Shown piece after piece: positions 47,341 to 61,568 of a stretch of DNA of 64,000 nucleotides. The position numbers were made by a program, and so were the translations under genes. The notes under the pieces are model-generated. The model was not told where the DNA came from. It ran no database searches and saw nothing but the letters and a program-made list of their open reading frames with translations. The DNA is from Macropodus opercularis (Eukaryota > Chordata > Actinopteri > Anabantiformes > Osphronemidae), in the NCBI GenBank assembly GCA_030770545.1, contig CM061096.1, forward strand, positions 13,745,501 through 13,809,500, given 5' to 3'. Every line of letters begins with the position of its first letter. Positions within the stretch are counted from its first letter, which is position 1.

Positions 47341-50300
47341 CGACGGCCCAGAGCAGGTACGAGGAAAGCGAGCACAAAAGAGGCACAATTAAAAGCTGTG
47401 TCTCTGCAGCGTGGATACTTTATCATAATGTTTTTTCATGTGCCACAGCCCCGGTGTCTGCTTACATTCCGATCCACCCCATTTAACCATCAATCTAGCA
47501 AATCCTGCTTTAATTATGAGCTGTGCCTCCTCCTCCCCCAAACTCAATCAGAACAAATAAAAGAGCCTTTTCAGCTATAATGGGATTATCGATCGGGTGG
47601 CAGCCTTGAACTGAGACTTTGTGTATGTTTGTGTCTGGGCATGTGTGTGTGTGGCTGCTAAGCTCCGCGTTTGTGTATTTTTGTGTATGTGTGAGGCGGC
47701 AGCGGTCTAGAAGTGATAAATAGAAAGACACTGAGTGTGTGTGAGAAAGAGTGTATGTGTCAGCATTGTCTGGAGTCCTGTCTGTGTGTGGCTGCTCCCG
47801 GTGAAGGGCTGAGGGAAAGAAGCATTAAATTACCTCACAGTTTGACTCTCATCAAGTGTGTGACATGTTTTACTGATGAGGTCTGAGCTTATTTTGACTC
47901 ATATGCACCAAAACTTTCATTACTTGCCTTTCCAGTTATTTCAGACTTCAAAGTGGCTGTAAATTGTCCTTTGTTGACTTGGAGCAGCCGTCTGGTAAAC
48001 GAAACGGTGGCTACACATAAGTTTGATTGTCACCAGTAAATGTGGAAAACACATTTCAGGTAGCTGGGAACCAAAATGTCAACCATTACAAGTGTAATGT
48101 CCAGTGTCCTTTGGTGCCGTCACCTGTTTCATCTGTCCATCGCTTGTCCTGACAAACCACTTCCTCCAACTTGATCTTCCACAATAACCTGAGTGAACTT
48201 GTACAATTGAGCATTTATGTGCACAGTGCTTAAGCTAATGTGTTTGGATTTTGAACCGCGGTCAGAGGCTGCATTGCACATAACTGCTCTTTGAATGGTA
48301 GACGCTGTAGTTTGGTAGTCAGAGTGAAACGTGGGCTCTGTCTCCTCTGGACCTTTCTGCTTTGCTTCCCTGTCACTCCGTTTACACATGCAGGACTCAG
48401 ACGTAATTAAAAGTCAACAGTAAGGGTAAAGAACGCGATAAAGAGCAGGAGGGGAACTGTGTGAATGCGCATAAACGCCTCTTTCAGTCGTTTCACGGGA
48501 CATACGCTTGCTCCGTTTTCTCCTGCGTCTGCATCTTCACTTCTCAGATCATCCGTCATTCCTCATTCTCACTCGCCGTGTCTTACTCCTCTATTCGTCT
48601 GCTCTGCCCCTCCCTTTTCAGTATGACTGTAATCCTGCTCACATTAGGTTACATCACTCGCCCTTTCTCTTTTAAAAACAGTATTTACACTCGTGGTTAT
48701 GGTGCAAACACGGCTGCAATGCTTAGAGAGGGAGAAAAAAAAAAGATGAAGCCTATTGAGATGTTGTTTATCCGATTCGCTCTGCTCTGCCTTTGTATTT
48801 ATAGATGTTTCTGTGCTATTTCACCCTACAACACATCGGCACTTGCATGGATGCGTCCTGAATCACAGAGCAGACGGTGCACACAGATGCATGCACACGC
48901 AGATATGCCCAGTGAAACAGAGGCTAACATATGCAGCTAAATGTCTCAGATTAAAAAAGAGCATCTGATTTTGAGGCGAAGGAAAGACTGGAAACACGCT
49001 AAAACCTCAGCGTGATGTGTTACTTTATGCCGTGGCTTGTCTGGACTTAATTCTCCTTGCTGTAAACTCTGCTTTTTAACGTTACCTATACTGGCACCAA
49101 ACATCCTCCCTCGTTCCATCTTTTCACTCTTTGAAGCGTTAAGCCGCTTGCCAGGTCTGTTGGCTAATGAAGCTGCAACCTTGAAGTAATTATCAGTGAC
49201 TTGTGTGTGTAAGAGAGTCAGCGATAAACACGGAACTAGAGAAACAGAGAAATTGTATTTATCCCTGTTTTGCAATTACATTTATGAATATTGTGTGTGT
49301 TTACATTTGTGTGCAGGACAGATACGCATATAACAATTCAAATATAATTCTCCATATACAGTGAACCCTGTATACCGTACAGTAACACACGCACTATGGA
49401 AGTTTGCCCAAGCTCCTTTTCACGAGTGCAGCACTGGTTGCTGTAGTGTAGCTTTGCCTGAATGGGACGTGAAGTGACAGCAGTGATAACGCTGCTGTTC
49501 TCAATGATGTACAAACGGAGAAAACACGAACCATGAGCCTCATTTCATCCATGCTAATCTATGCCGACACCCACATTCCAGCTCTGCTCTCCACCAGATG
49601 AAGAGAACGTTTCCCAGGCTGCCGAGAAAAAGCAAAAAAGGTTCCTCCTTGTGTATCGTTTTATAATATAACTTATCAGACGCTGGAACTATAGATTTTC
49701 CCGAGACAACTCTCTACAGTGTCTGATTGGATAATATGGTTCGTGTTGCAGCGGACCTTTAACATAACAAAACACAGTTTAGTCACATAATTCCCAAAAT
49801 GCATGACCAGCTAAGCAAGAGTGGGAGAACACAGGAAAAGAACCTGTAGGAGAGGAAGAGACGTCCCCCATATGCAGCGGGCCATACAGTGCACGTTGCA
49901 TAAGCTGACCTATCTAGTGTTGTAATCAGATCAGTATGCTTCCAAAAACCTAATCCACAAGCAACTGCTACACAACAACGGTTCAGCTACGAATATAATG
50001 GCCGACACTCGCTGGTGGTGAAATACAAAAACAAGGAAGCATCACTCACACGATCTTCCCGTGGGAATGTTGTGCATCCACACCTAGCTTGGGGTTTTTC
50101 TTTGAACGGCTTCCTTTCATGGCCACATCCCACTCGCAGCGGGGAAAAGTGCATGTGTATGTTTCAGTGGGTGTCTGCCATGTATATTTTATGACTGCTG
50201 TGAAATTTCTAGGTCCATGTAATCTCTACTGTTCATTATTCTCACAGTGGGAAAGCGGTGGGGGATGGTGCATGCACAACCGATGCGGTACGGTCAGTAA

Positions 50301-53300
50301 TGTCTCGTTCAGCCTTAATCTGAGTTGCTTTGTAGCAGTATTCTGCACAGTGGTTGCAGGACGAGCAGATCCTGGACAGTCACAGACGTCCACTGAATGC
50401 AGCCGCTTCTCCAGACGTCGTGACATTTAGCATTCAAAGCGCTTTGCGTACAGGGTCACAGCGCCACTTTAATGTACAGTAAATAGGCCAAGTAAGCCTG
50501 CTCTCACTCTTAATGAGCTTTTGTAGTTATACTGCTAATGATGAGGCCGTGTTTTGTTCTTTGAGGATCCAGTTCATTGTTGCCTGGTGTAGATGTTTTG
50601 TTTGTTTACAGGAAAATAATCATTAGTTGTAATTGGATGAAGTGAAGTTAAATTGTTTGGCGAGTTAAAGGAAAGTCTGTAATGAAGATGTCAGCGTTGC
50701 TTTTGTGCAGGAGCCAGTAAAGCCTGGTTTGCATATTTTACAACTCAGCTGATGTAAATAAGAAAATGAGTATGGAGAACATCACACTGAGAACACTTTA
50801 AAGGTCATTATGTGCCCTGTGGAGCTACATTATTTGACACCTGACTGAAAGGAACTGAACGGCTTCCTCTTTGAACCTATGGCTGAAATTCAAAGGTGGT
50901 TTGGTCTGTCACACGTGATTCATTCTTGCGCAGTGTTTAGATTTGATAAACTCACTTTAATTTGTAATTCTCCACTTGTGCTTTTGATGCTCTGAAGGGT
51001 TTCACACAGTTTGTGAGACGGCAGTGGGTCAAACTTTCACTTTCATTTTTTTTTATTCACACTTTATGACTCCATCTATCTATGCAAATAAACAACCACA
51101 ACTCAGTCACAACTTGCCATAATCGGACGTTTTTGAAAACAAAACAGCTTGTTTGAGGCCAGAAAACTCCTTTGAGCTGATGAATGCCTGATCACGTTAC
51201 CTCTGCGGATATTTACAGAATCTTGAATAATACAAGATGCACAACTGTTGTACCGGTGCGCTCAGTAAACAAACAAGTAAATCATCTAGATTCAAAGACG
51301 CTTGCAGGAAAGCTCAGAGCTCTGTGAAGAACAGACCTGCGCTGCCACATACTGATTCTGACTTCAGCTTCCCAACGTGATTTATTTTGCTCCGTGCTAT
51401 TTTTCCTGTCACTCGTTGGTGCAACCTTCAGCTCAAATAAGCAAATGCACTAATAAAAAGTTTGGAAACAGTATTTTTAGAATAGCTGCGAAAACTTATT
51501 ACTGGGCCGTAATATGTGTGTGCGTTAATTGAAACCCTGTCACACACACACACTCGCAGCCAAGATGAAACTGGAACACGGAAATGAGGAACGGCGTGTC
51601 GTCTGAGACCTAGCCCTGCGTTATTTTAAACCTGAGAAGCATGTCAGGGTTACACTATCTAGGTAGCCTAGAATAAGAATGACCTGTTAGCCCAGCGTGG
51701 TGAGCTCGCTTATAGGTATAAAACCTCAAAAGGTGGATTGAAAGACAAACAAAACTCCAAAACTTAGTTACAGTAACAAAGACACTGACAAAAAGTCCAA
51801 CATTACGTCACTTTCATGAAAGGCCACTTGAAAAGTACTTTACACGCAGCAGCTTTATTCAATTCCAGAAAACCCCAAATTGCAATAGCTGTGCATCGTA
51901 GAGAAACCAACGAGTGTCATTTGATTTAAAAGTAGTGGGACACAGCTATGCTTGGGATAAAATTGTGAATTGCTGTTCTATTTCTGCGTGTGACTTGGCT
52001 TCGAAAGCCGTGCGAATGTGGCAGCAGTGATCATTAACGTGGCAGCCGGCGGTGTATGAAACCATTGTTATCACAAGCAAAGCTATTGTTCTTCCAGCTC
52101 TCTTCTGATTCTGTATGATCACAGGCCATATGCCGATGCCTACACACGCATATCGAGAAGTACTGCACCGTCGCCCACAGACCGGAGCAGAAAACGAGCA
52201 AAAGCAGAGCAGGTAGATAAATAGATGGATGCTCTCAGCTCACCTGTCAGAAGGGTCAGAGGTCATGAGAAACTTCTACCGATTTCTAAAGCAGCCCAGG
52301 GGACACTATGGGTCGTAACGAGGCCTGATGTTGTTACTTGTCTCCCAGCTTCAAACTCAAAAACAGCTGTTCGCGCTCCGTTGTGCTTTTTCTCCAAATT
52401 CAAGGCGAAACGCTCCTTTCGCTTTCCTTCCATCTGTATTTTCCCATGTGCTAGTTGCTTCCTGCCTTCACTCTGACGTCCTCACATACGTTTAACCTCT
52501 CTTCAACTTTAACTTGGCGATGCAAAGGCATACAGAGCATGTATTACCTTGCCTGCAGTTTCAGTCTATTACTTATTTTCATTGACATGCTGCTACTACG
52601 CTTCTCCCCCTTCACCTTCACTTTTCTTAAATTTGGGGCTAAACAAATAAAAACTCAAAACAGTTTATATGGCATTAAAATCTAAGCGTGTTACGTGACT
52701 GTGGCCTCCCTGTGCTGTCCCTTAAACATCATAACTCTCATGACTTCTTCTACTCTTCTACCTTAAATCCTATTGCAACCTGTTTCTTTCTTGCGCTGTG
52801 AGGGTTGCCATGATTGGCTTATCTGCTTGCTTTTGTTTCTACTGATGCTTGTACAGTTTATTCTGATCCTACCCATATGTCTCCTAATCCATTGTTTTTT
52901 GTGGTGATTTGTTCTGGAATTTATGCGCTTAGTTTTGTCTTATTGATGGCTTCCTAATTGTATCTTCTGAAAGATGACACAGAGACAGCATTGTATAAAA
53001 AGACTGGGAAACGGCATAGGGGATAGATGACTCTATAGCTTGGGCGTTGCTGCCATAAAGACTAAAGAGTTTGCTTTAGGACTCCAGTTCAGAGACAAGC
53101 ATCTGCAGTAGAGAATGAATTGGAAGGAAGCTGAAGGATGGAGCAATTAGCAGGGAGCAGGATTAATAGTGGATGTTGTGGAAGGAGGCAGGTTTGGTGC
53201 AACCAGGAAAAAGAGACAGGAATGTGTTTTACGGAGACAATCAAAAAGTCACCACAATTAACTGAAAGGTTATAAATTCATACGCAGGTCTAAGTGCCAT

Positions 53301-54560
53301 GAATATTTAGAAATGACAGCACCGTTAAATATCCACACAACTCACAAACAAAATCAATTCTTCTATTTTTACTGCGTCTAGTGCAACATGTGTTTACAGT
53401 GAGGGCTCAGTTTCTCCAACAGCAACATAAACACGTGGCAACAAACTCAGCAGCTTTGTGTTAACGCAAAAACAGCATGTAGAATAAAATATATGATATC
53501 TAGAAATATCTCTCTAAAAAAAGTAGAAGCATGGCTGTGAGTGTGACGCACTCTATGTTATGAGAAGTCGCAATAATAAGAAATCAAAAGTTATTTATGA
53601 AACTCAAAACCCCAAATTTGCCTCAAGCAGCTTTACAATCAAAAAGTTTAAACTTTAATGAGTCCCGTAGGGAAAGCAGACTGTGACAGCAGCAAGAAGA
53701 AACAATGTGAAGTGACGAAAAACAGACATTCAGACGAGGGCTTGATTAATTTCACTGAGAAAGATCAGATGTCACAGGTGAATGACAAGCAAAGGGGCGT
53801 CTTAGAGTATGAAACCCATTAGACCTTTTAGCAAACGGGCAACGGTGACAGCAGTGCGTCAGCTTTAATTGCTGTCAGAGAGGAGCAAGATGCCGACGAA
53901 CAAGTTCTGCTCATAATTGGTATAACTAGACAGCTGCACGGCTAAAAACGCACCCGTTGGTCTAATAAACCCCAGTGTCTGCTGTGACAGGATGTAGAGT
54001 CAGAGTTTAACCCTTTAATGAGCAAACATGCGGGTCTGGTGTGGTCTGATGGTCACAGACAGGTCAAACACTAACACTTCCATGTTTGTTTGCTACACAA
54101 TCCGTCCTTTTCAAAATGCATATTAAGAAAACGCAGACTGTAGGAAGCGGGAAGTCAGAATCACAGTCGCGGAACGTGTCGAACACTCTTGGCTCTTGTC
54201 GCGAGGAAGCAAATGAAGCACCGCTGGTTGCTCCCTGGGGGGGACAGGTGCTGTAAGTTCACCCATGCGTGTACTCGCTCACACACATCCGACCTCGGTC
54301 CTGTTCCAGTCCATGCCAGCGATCCTCCAAGTTGTGGAGCTGCGTTCTACAAACCCTGTCATTTCAGGAACGCTAATTGGAGGAAGTGGCAGTTAGTTAA
54401 AACTCCCAGTGTGCAATAACACACCTCACAGCAGGGAGCTGTGCTTCAGGGGCATCGGGGGAGACAGCAGGAGGCAAAGCAAGCTGCAAATCTGGGTCTG
54501 GGAGAGACAGATGACAACAGGAAGTTTTTAGGAGAGAGCTGCAAACCTAAAGAGGGTCTG

Positions 54561-54596
<36 letters not shown>

Positions 54597-54597
54597 C
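54561..54597. repeat. (AC)n(AT)n compound microsatellite
   Basis: About 14 bp of AC alternation runs directly into about 22 bp of AT alternation. Confidence 0.95.
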
Positions 54598-57534
54598 ACT
54601 TCCACATATATTGCTGCTGATTAATTGGGATGTTTATGAGCGGTTAGAATTAGAGGGAGGGCTGAGTCAGCAAGGCATCAAAAAGGCTGCTGAAGTTATG
54701 GTGGCGCATCGTAATGAACAGTGTCTCTGCTGCTTTGTCCTGCAAATATATATATACAAAGTATAAAGAAATGACACATTTGCTCACAGGATTTCATTTC
54801 CTGCTTGACAGGAAACTGAATGATGCTGTTTATATTATATCTCCATTACCACGAACACGATAATGGAAATCTTTCACAATCAAGCGCAGCGTAGTTGTAT
54901 TGTATCATAACAAACATTACACTTACTGTGTTTGCTGGAGTGCAAGCGTGTGTGTGAAGATGCATTTGACATCAGCTGTCACCAGAGCTGCTCCTGTAGT
55001 CATACACCTCATATTGGCAGCGCAACTCCTGCAATTAGTCTTTGTTAGATGCAATTACCCGGCTCTGCTATCGATTTGGCTCCTCTGTCTGCATCTCTTC
55101 ACAGATCTATTGCACTTGTGACCTGTTGGAATGTTAATTAGTCATTTCTTGCATTTGTTTTCTGCTTTACGTTCTGTTTCATCTCTTCCCCTCTGTCCTG
55201 GTTTCCTCTCTGCTACGTTCTCTGTTTATCATGTTCTTGTTTTGCCTTTTTTTCTAATTACACATTTTTATCTATGCTGTCCACTGTCTCTATCCTTCCT
55301 CGCCGTAATCATCCTCTTCCTCCATTTTGTTTTCTGGGGTGATTTAGGGTAATAAAATATAAGGATTTGTTTCATGACCCAAGATGAGAAGTTTTTTCAC
55401 AGTTTGTTACTCTCACACTCTTTCTTTCTTTCTGTCTCCTTTTTTTTCTCCACACACTCCCTGTCACTGAGATTTATCAGTCAAGAAAGTGTCATAACAC
55501 GATCTGTCGCAGCTTGTCTCATCCGTGGCATCAGATCTTTCCTTCTATCTCACTCTTCAGTTCCTACGTCCCTGTATTCATTCCATTTCAACCACATACC
55601 TGTGATATGAGGCCTTCTTTTATCATTATCAAATCAGTGGCTGAAGGTTCCTCTTTTTTCCTTTTCATTAGATTATGCAAACAAGCAGCATGAGTGCCAT
55701 GTTTCTGAATAAAGAAAATCATACAACTGCTAGCAAACTAAATGAAATGTTGAATGAAATAGGGGTGAAACAAGTGAATCTACCAGCCGTTGTTTCTGTC
55801 TAATGTCACACGAAGATGCTGGTGATCTGTGGGTCACTGTGACACAGGAGACACAATCAGACAAGGACAGTGAATGACTCGTGGTATTTACATGGTTATG
55901 TAATTTCTTCATTACCTCCTTCTCTTTTCACTTTCTCCACTTCTCTCCATCTTTTTTCTTTTGCCGGCAGCCAGGCAGTGCCCTAGATTAGCACCGCAGA
56001 AGGTTTGTGAGCATCGCCCCCAAACAAGACAATAATAATGTCGAACCACATGAGAAGGTTCAAAATCTGTGCGTGAGCAACTGTACGTGGACACGTCTCC
56101 GCTTGAGCAGTGCAGCTGCTGAGAACGTGCACACGCTCACCCACACACTCGTCTCCTTGCATCGTTGCATGACTGCCAATTTAATCTCTTTACACTGCAT
56201 ATAACATTTTGCTTTGAGGGAAGCACATCTGCTCCCTGCTGCTTGTTACTGTATTGCTCCCACGTATTGTATGTTTGCATTATGATATTAGAGGATCCAT
56301 CTATTTTTCTTAATACAACAAATTGTATATTAGACTGACAGTAAATTGTCTATTTTGTAATAAACTAACTAAACTAACAAACTGAACTAAATTAACTCAT
56401 TATTATCACACAGACATGACTGTTCATGATCAAAAACTCCTAATGCGAAGTTACCTTTGGACTATTGATACAACTAGTTTGAAAAAAATATTTTATTTAT
56501 ACTTTAGCACATGAATACAAACCTCAAATTGATTTTCTGAACAAGAGCTAAATTTAGGTTGTTTTTGTTTATAATGTCTTAGAGTTGCCGTAATAACATT
56601 TTCAAGCTGCTGCGTGAGAAGCCAACAATCGTGGGCCCCAGACAGTTATTGCCATCTCCATTACTGTTATTAACCATGACTCATGGCCTGGATTCACTGC
56701 TGACTCATAGTTAATAAAATGAATCAAAATGCACTGGGAGTCCACTGGTAACTTCAAACAGTAACACAATGTAAAAATATTTCTTTCTCAAACGAGTCAC
56801 TTTACTTTTCTGCAGTCGTTAAAATCACTAGTTGTGTGAACTACAGCTTGATGGCTGCAATTTGATGCTGATGAAGTGGATGAGTTACAGAACGGGGCAG
56901 TTTTTTTTTTCTGTCAAATCAAAACAGAAAATGTTTTTATGTGATTACAAAGCCTGTCATGAGTAGTGAGAAATGGGCAGAGTGCCGTCCCCCTGGTGCA
57001 GAACTGAATGTTTGATGAAAAAGAAAAGACACTGCCTTGTGTTCTTAGTGCCCTGGAGCGACCTTGAGGTCTCGTAGTAGTTGTATCCGATGCAGCAACT
57101 TGCAGTACACAATTTCACTCCTCACTTTGTATCCTGCTGGAACTCAGTCGCTATGGTATTGAAATTTAATTATTTAAGTAATACAAGCAATGTTTCGCTG
57201 GAGAGGCTTCTTAAAATTACACCAGATTGCCACTGCTCCCCAAAGTAATGCAGTGAAAGAATGCTGCAAATGAGTGGAAAGAGCAGAGTCGAGTTGCACT
57301 ACACAATGTTACGCTGACACGCGGCTCGCTGCTTAGCGTTCTGACCTAAACCTCACTTTTTAGCGGGATTAAAATGGTCACGCATTCAATCCAGTTCCTG
57401 TCTTTCTGTCTTTTTTTTCAGCTGAATCCTTCGAGCTTTAACCCTTTCTAGTCTCTGTGTGGACGCTTTTAACGAATAAGCTCTTGACTATTGTGTACTT
57501 TGCGTTTATAAACAGAAATACCCTGCATGCAATA

Positions 57535-57600
57535 ACCATCCATCCATTACCCAAACTACTTGTCCTTGCAAGTGATGGAGGGTGTAATCCATGAACGCCT
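57535..57600. repeat. Possible degenerate interspersed-repeat fragment
   Basis: ACCATCCATCCATTACCCAA followed by ACTTGTCCTTGCAAG resembles the ATCCATCCATTTTCTATACC...CTTGTCCTTTGCAGGG segment widespread in teleost genomes. No full element is visible. Confidence 0.35.
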
Positions 57601-60320
57601 CCATGAATGGTCTGATGTTTGTAAGCGCATATAAATCTCTGGTAGCACATTTATATTTCATATAATCTTTGATTTGCTTTTTTAAGGAAATGTCTGTGAA
57701 GCCGCATTCAAGTTGCTCAGTATGAAGAACCACTTATTGGGTTTCTACTGAGTCAGGTGATCCACAGCTATGAAACCAATACGCGGTGAACATTGACAGG
57801 AGACATGTTTCATCTATGTGGAATATTATTTATTTTACCACCTACTGTAGCTTTCAGAGACGTTTATGCAAACCACAGTCTGAGCTCCAGGTGTAATTTG
57901 GTAATCGGGGAGAAGCACTAAAAAAAAAGCTAGAAAGGAAAGCTCATAATCCAATATACAAATTTTGAGCTCACTGAGAGCAGTGATTTTCCAATATTCA
58001 ACACTGGCAACGTTAGCGCCACATTGTCAGCCCACGGAGCCGATCCCCTGCAACCCCCCCCTCCCTCCCTCGCTTACCTTGTTAGCATGAGGCTTCGGGC
58101 TTGCCAATGGAATTCCTCAACATTATGAAATGCAATTAGGCAGAATATTCATGACTCACGCAGAAACAGTCAGCACTGCACATCGCTCTCCCAAGTGGGT
58201 TTGCAGGTCTGCCTTCATGGAAACGCTCACGCACCCGAAGAAACGCAAGCGCAGGCCTTTGGTACTTTAATATTCCAAAAGATAACAAGTTTTGTTTTCC
58301 CCTTGGCGGAATTGTTCGAGACATTTCTTAAACTGAAACAACTTGCCATCCGACCGTACATCCATTTCCCAACCCTGTCACGCAAGCATGAGGTGCAAGG
58401 AGCAGTTCAACCTGGACAGGGAGGGCAAATCAAACGGCTGCTGAATCAGTTTCAGCCTCGCGCAAATCACCGCGAAATAGTAATGAATATGGTTGTAAAG
58501 CTGCTGTTCTGTGAGCGCAGCAGTTTGCTTTAGTAGGGTACACAGGTTGCTGATTCATCACTGGCAGCACCATCCTTCTTTATCCTTACGCGTCATATTC
58601 CCTGGTTTCTCTGAATCTGCCTCCAGCTTATTATCATTCTCTTTTTAATCACACCACTAATCCATCTGTTCTGTGGGGCTTGTGCTCTGCATACGATTCT
58701 CATTCGTTCTGTCCCTCAGTTTCCTCTTAACAAAGCGTTTCCATCGTGAAATGTACTTTATATCTCTATCTGACGCTCATATATCAATTTCCTCCCTCTG
58801 TGCCTTATCCATGTTTTATGCATCATTGGTTCCCATGCTCCTCTGTGATCAAGTTGTGATTGCACTTTTGCGCCTCCAGCACTGATTCATTGTTGCTATG
58901 ACAGCACTGGTGCAAGTGGGTAGGTCGAAGTATACCACAGTATAACATACAGTACAGTTCACTGATGGCATCGTTCTTTAAGCCACAGCTCAAGTCGTGC
59001 TGTTATGTGTCAGATAATGCAGCTCTTAAACCGAAACACACAAACATGTGGAGGAGGAGTGAAACGCTTGTAATTCTCTTTATTTGCTTGTCAAAGTTTA
59101 CGTTAGCGAACATGAGCGTAACCTTTGGGACTTTTTAGCCGGAGGAAAATCAATAGACTTAACATTCTACAGGCATCAAATACAATACTTCTTTAAATGA
59201 AATCAATGGTTTCGAAAGCAGGTATTAAACAGCAGTTACTGTAGCAGTGAATGACAGGGTTCAGCGTTACGTACACCCACAGTGGGTTTAAATGCACAGC
59301 GTTTAGCATAAAGGTAAGAGAAGAAATTTGACAACTAATGAAGGGACATAAGCGGATAATTATTTTCTAGATTCTTAAATTAGTTTTACTTTCTGACTTT
59401 GCTTTCCTGTGGCTTTTGAAAACCATAATAAACATTTGGTAAAGCATTTATCTTCATCTTTTACCCCAGAACCACGTTTCCACCCCGCTCTGTGGCGTTA
59501 TTGCCCAGGCTGCCATCTCTGACATTTCACTGACCTCAATCACTGAGTCATCCACACTGCCCTTTGTAGCTCACATCATGCAGTTTGTGTTTTCCCTTGG
59601 CCCTGTGTGGCCTCGGTCCAAGCCACATGCCCTGCTCCGCTCTGCTACTATCCCCTAAATCCTCCCCTAGTTTCTAGAAAAGGGAAAGAAAAAAAGGACA
59701 ATGCACTTACTTCCACACGGCTGCTGTAACTACTCTTGAGTGTCAACACTCCAACACTCTGGCCTTGACCTTAGCTCTGCATGGTGCCTATTCTGGGTCT
59801 CTGCTGGAAACTCTCCAGCTGTTTCACCACGGAGCTGCTTTACAGTACCTGACTGAGCACCCAGTCGTTTGGGAGACACCAGAGTAATAGTTATGATCGT
59901 GGTCAGTTGAGGTGCTTTGCACCATTTAGCCTGGAGACCTTTGGGCACATTTCAGTCACACTTCATTGCATCACTTCTCCCTGTGAGGCGTCCAGGAAAT
60001 GGATATGATGTCATGCATGAGCGGCTGCAGACGACGATGGTTTTAAACGTCAGTCTCTGGCTACAGATATAGTCGCGCACACGCACAGGGAAGGTCATGA
60101 AAGAGAGAGCAAAAAGAGAGACGCATGAAAAAAAGAAGCCAAAAGTTAAAGATGCTCTCAAGGCGTACATGAGGATGAAATATGAATTATAGATCAAACC
60201 CGAGAGAGGTAGTTAGAACACTCTTCCCCCAATGACTCCTTTCATTCCTTTAAACCTCGAGTCTGTCCCTCTGCTTCTACTGATATCTCTCTCAAAAATC
60301 TGTTTTTGTGCATCCTGGAT

Positions 60321-60347
60321 CATCATCATCATAATAATAATAATATA
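60321..60347. repeat. (ATC)n(ATA)n trinucleotide repeat
   Basis: Short run of ATC units followed by ATA units. Confidence 0.85.
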
Positions 60348-61554
60348 TTGCATTCATTCTGGATTTCTCAGTTTTTTCACTATTTTTTGCTGCTGTAAAA
60401 AAGAGGATTGAGGAGGAATCGAGCATCAAAAGCAGCACCTCATCAGCCGTGTCCCAACTGTCTTTCCCACTGCTCGTTTTTTTCCCCTCTTCCCTCTCAT
60501 CTCGCTCATTTATTTATAACTTTCTACATTTTCTATCCTGCTTGTGCAACAAACTGCTCCTCACACGGAGGCAGGATGGCATATGTTTCTAGATAACAAT
60601 TGTAAAATGTATGTGCTGTACAGATCGTGCTGTATATGACGTTGTACACTAACAACACAAATACAAGTCTTTAAACCCTGTCAAGTGTGAACAAACAGTC
60701 TGCTCAGCAGTGCTTAACAAATGAGAGCTACTGCTTTTAAAAGACTCCTCTTATGGCCACTAAGAATCATCTGTTCCCCTCACACATACGCACAGTGAAG
60801 CTCTCGGAGGAGCCTCATCTGTCTGTATCTGTGTTTGTCTCTTCTCAAAACCCTGTGTGAAGTGGAGAGGAAAGAGTGTTTTGCTCAAAGCCTCAACCTC
60901 TTCACATTTCAATGTACTCCAGGGAACTAGTCTGGACAAGAGGGAAATAAAACAGACAGAGCAGAGTGATGGAAAGAATGAAAGCAGGAAGAGGTGGAAG
61001 AAGTGGAGGAAATTAAGAGACATGAACAAATATCAGGGCTTGTGCAGGGATTAGAAGAGATGGAGACAAAAGATGTAAAGGGAGAGAGTTGGCAGGATGT
61101 AAAGGGAGATCTACAGAGACCCCGGAGGAGGAACATGAAGAGCAGAAAAACTGAATAAGGAAGTTTAGGGGATTCTTGTCTGAAGGGGTTGTTTGTGATG
61201 AACACAGTTAAATCCCGCAGCGATCACTGTACTCACTGAACATATTCACACACTTGCAGCTGGAGTAGTAGCAAGTCTCAAGAAACACGTCCACGGCGAA
61301 TAGGTATGCTTGTGTCGACCTGTATTTCTCTGCCTTTTACATTTACTTACATTATGCTATAAATATATGCATGAAGAGCTGCAGGGGAACGGAAGGGAAT
61401 AAAGTACCAAACTGCAGACTGGTGGTGTTGGACGGCAGGAGATGGATAAGAAGAAAGAGCGCGTGCAAACGTGCAGATGGTGGACTGGCAGTGACAGTCT
61501 ACTATTTAATTAGCAGCTGAGCATCTCACTATGCTACTGTACTTTAGCATAGTA

Positions 61555-61568
61555 GTTACTATGGTAAC
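61555..61568. promoter_or_regulatory. RFX X-box-like palindrome
   Basis: GTTACTATGGTAAC resembles the RFX X-box and is nearly symmetrical. It directly follows a 9-bp inverted repeat (ACTATGCTA / TAGCATAGT, 61528-61553). Confidence 0.35.

Noticed and set aside
48461..48940. 159-codon open frame, the longest in the 28-64 kb region
   Set aside because: No domain, irregular composition, no homologous pattern and no flanking gene signals. This length is expected by chance in 36 kb.
58405..58425. RE1-like word GTTCAACCTGGACAGGG
   Set aside because: Only the right half resembles RE1; the left half and spacing do not fit.
58195..58533. 112-codon open frame
   Set aside because: No recognisable motif. 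The surrounding region could be a conserved noncoding element, but I cannot test that.
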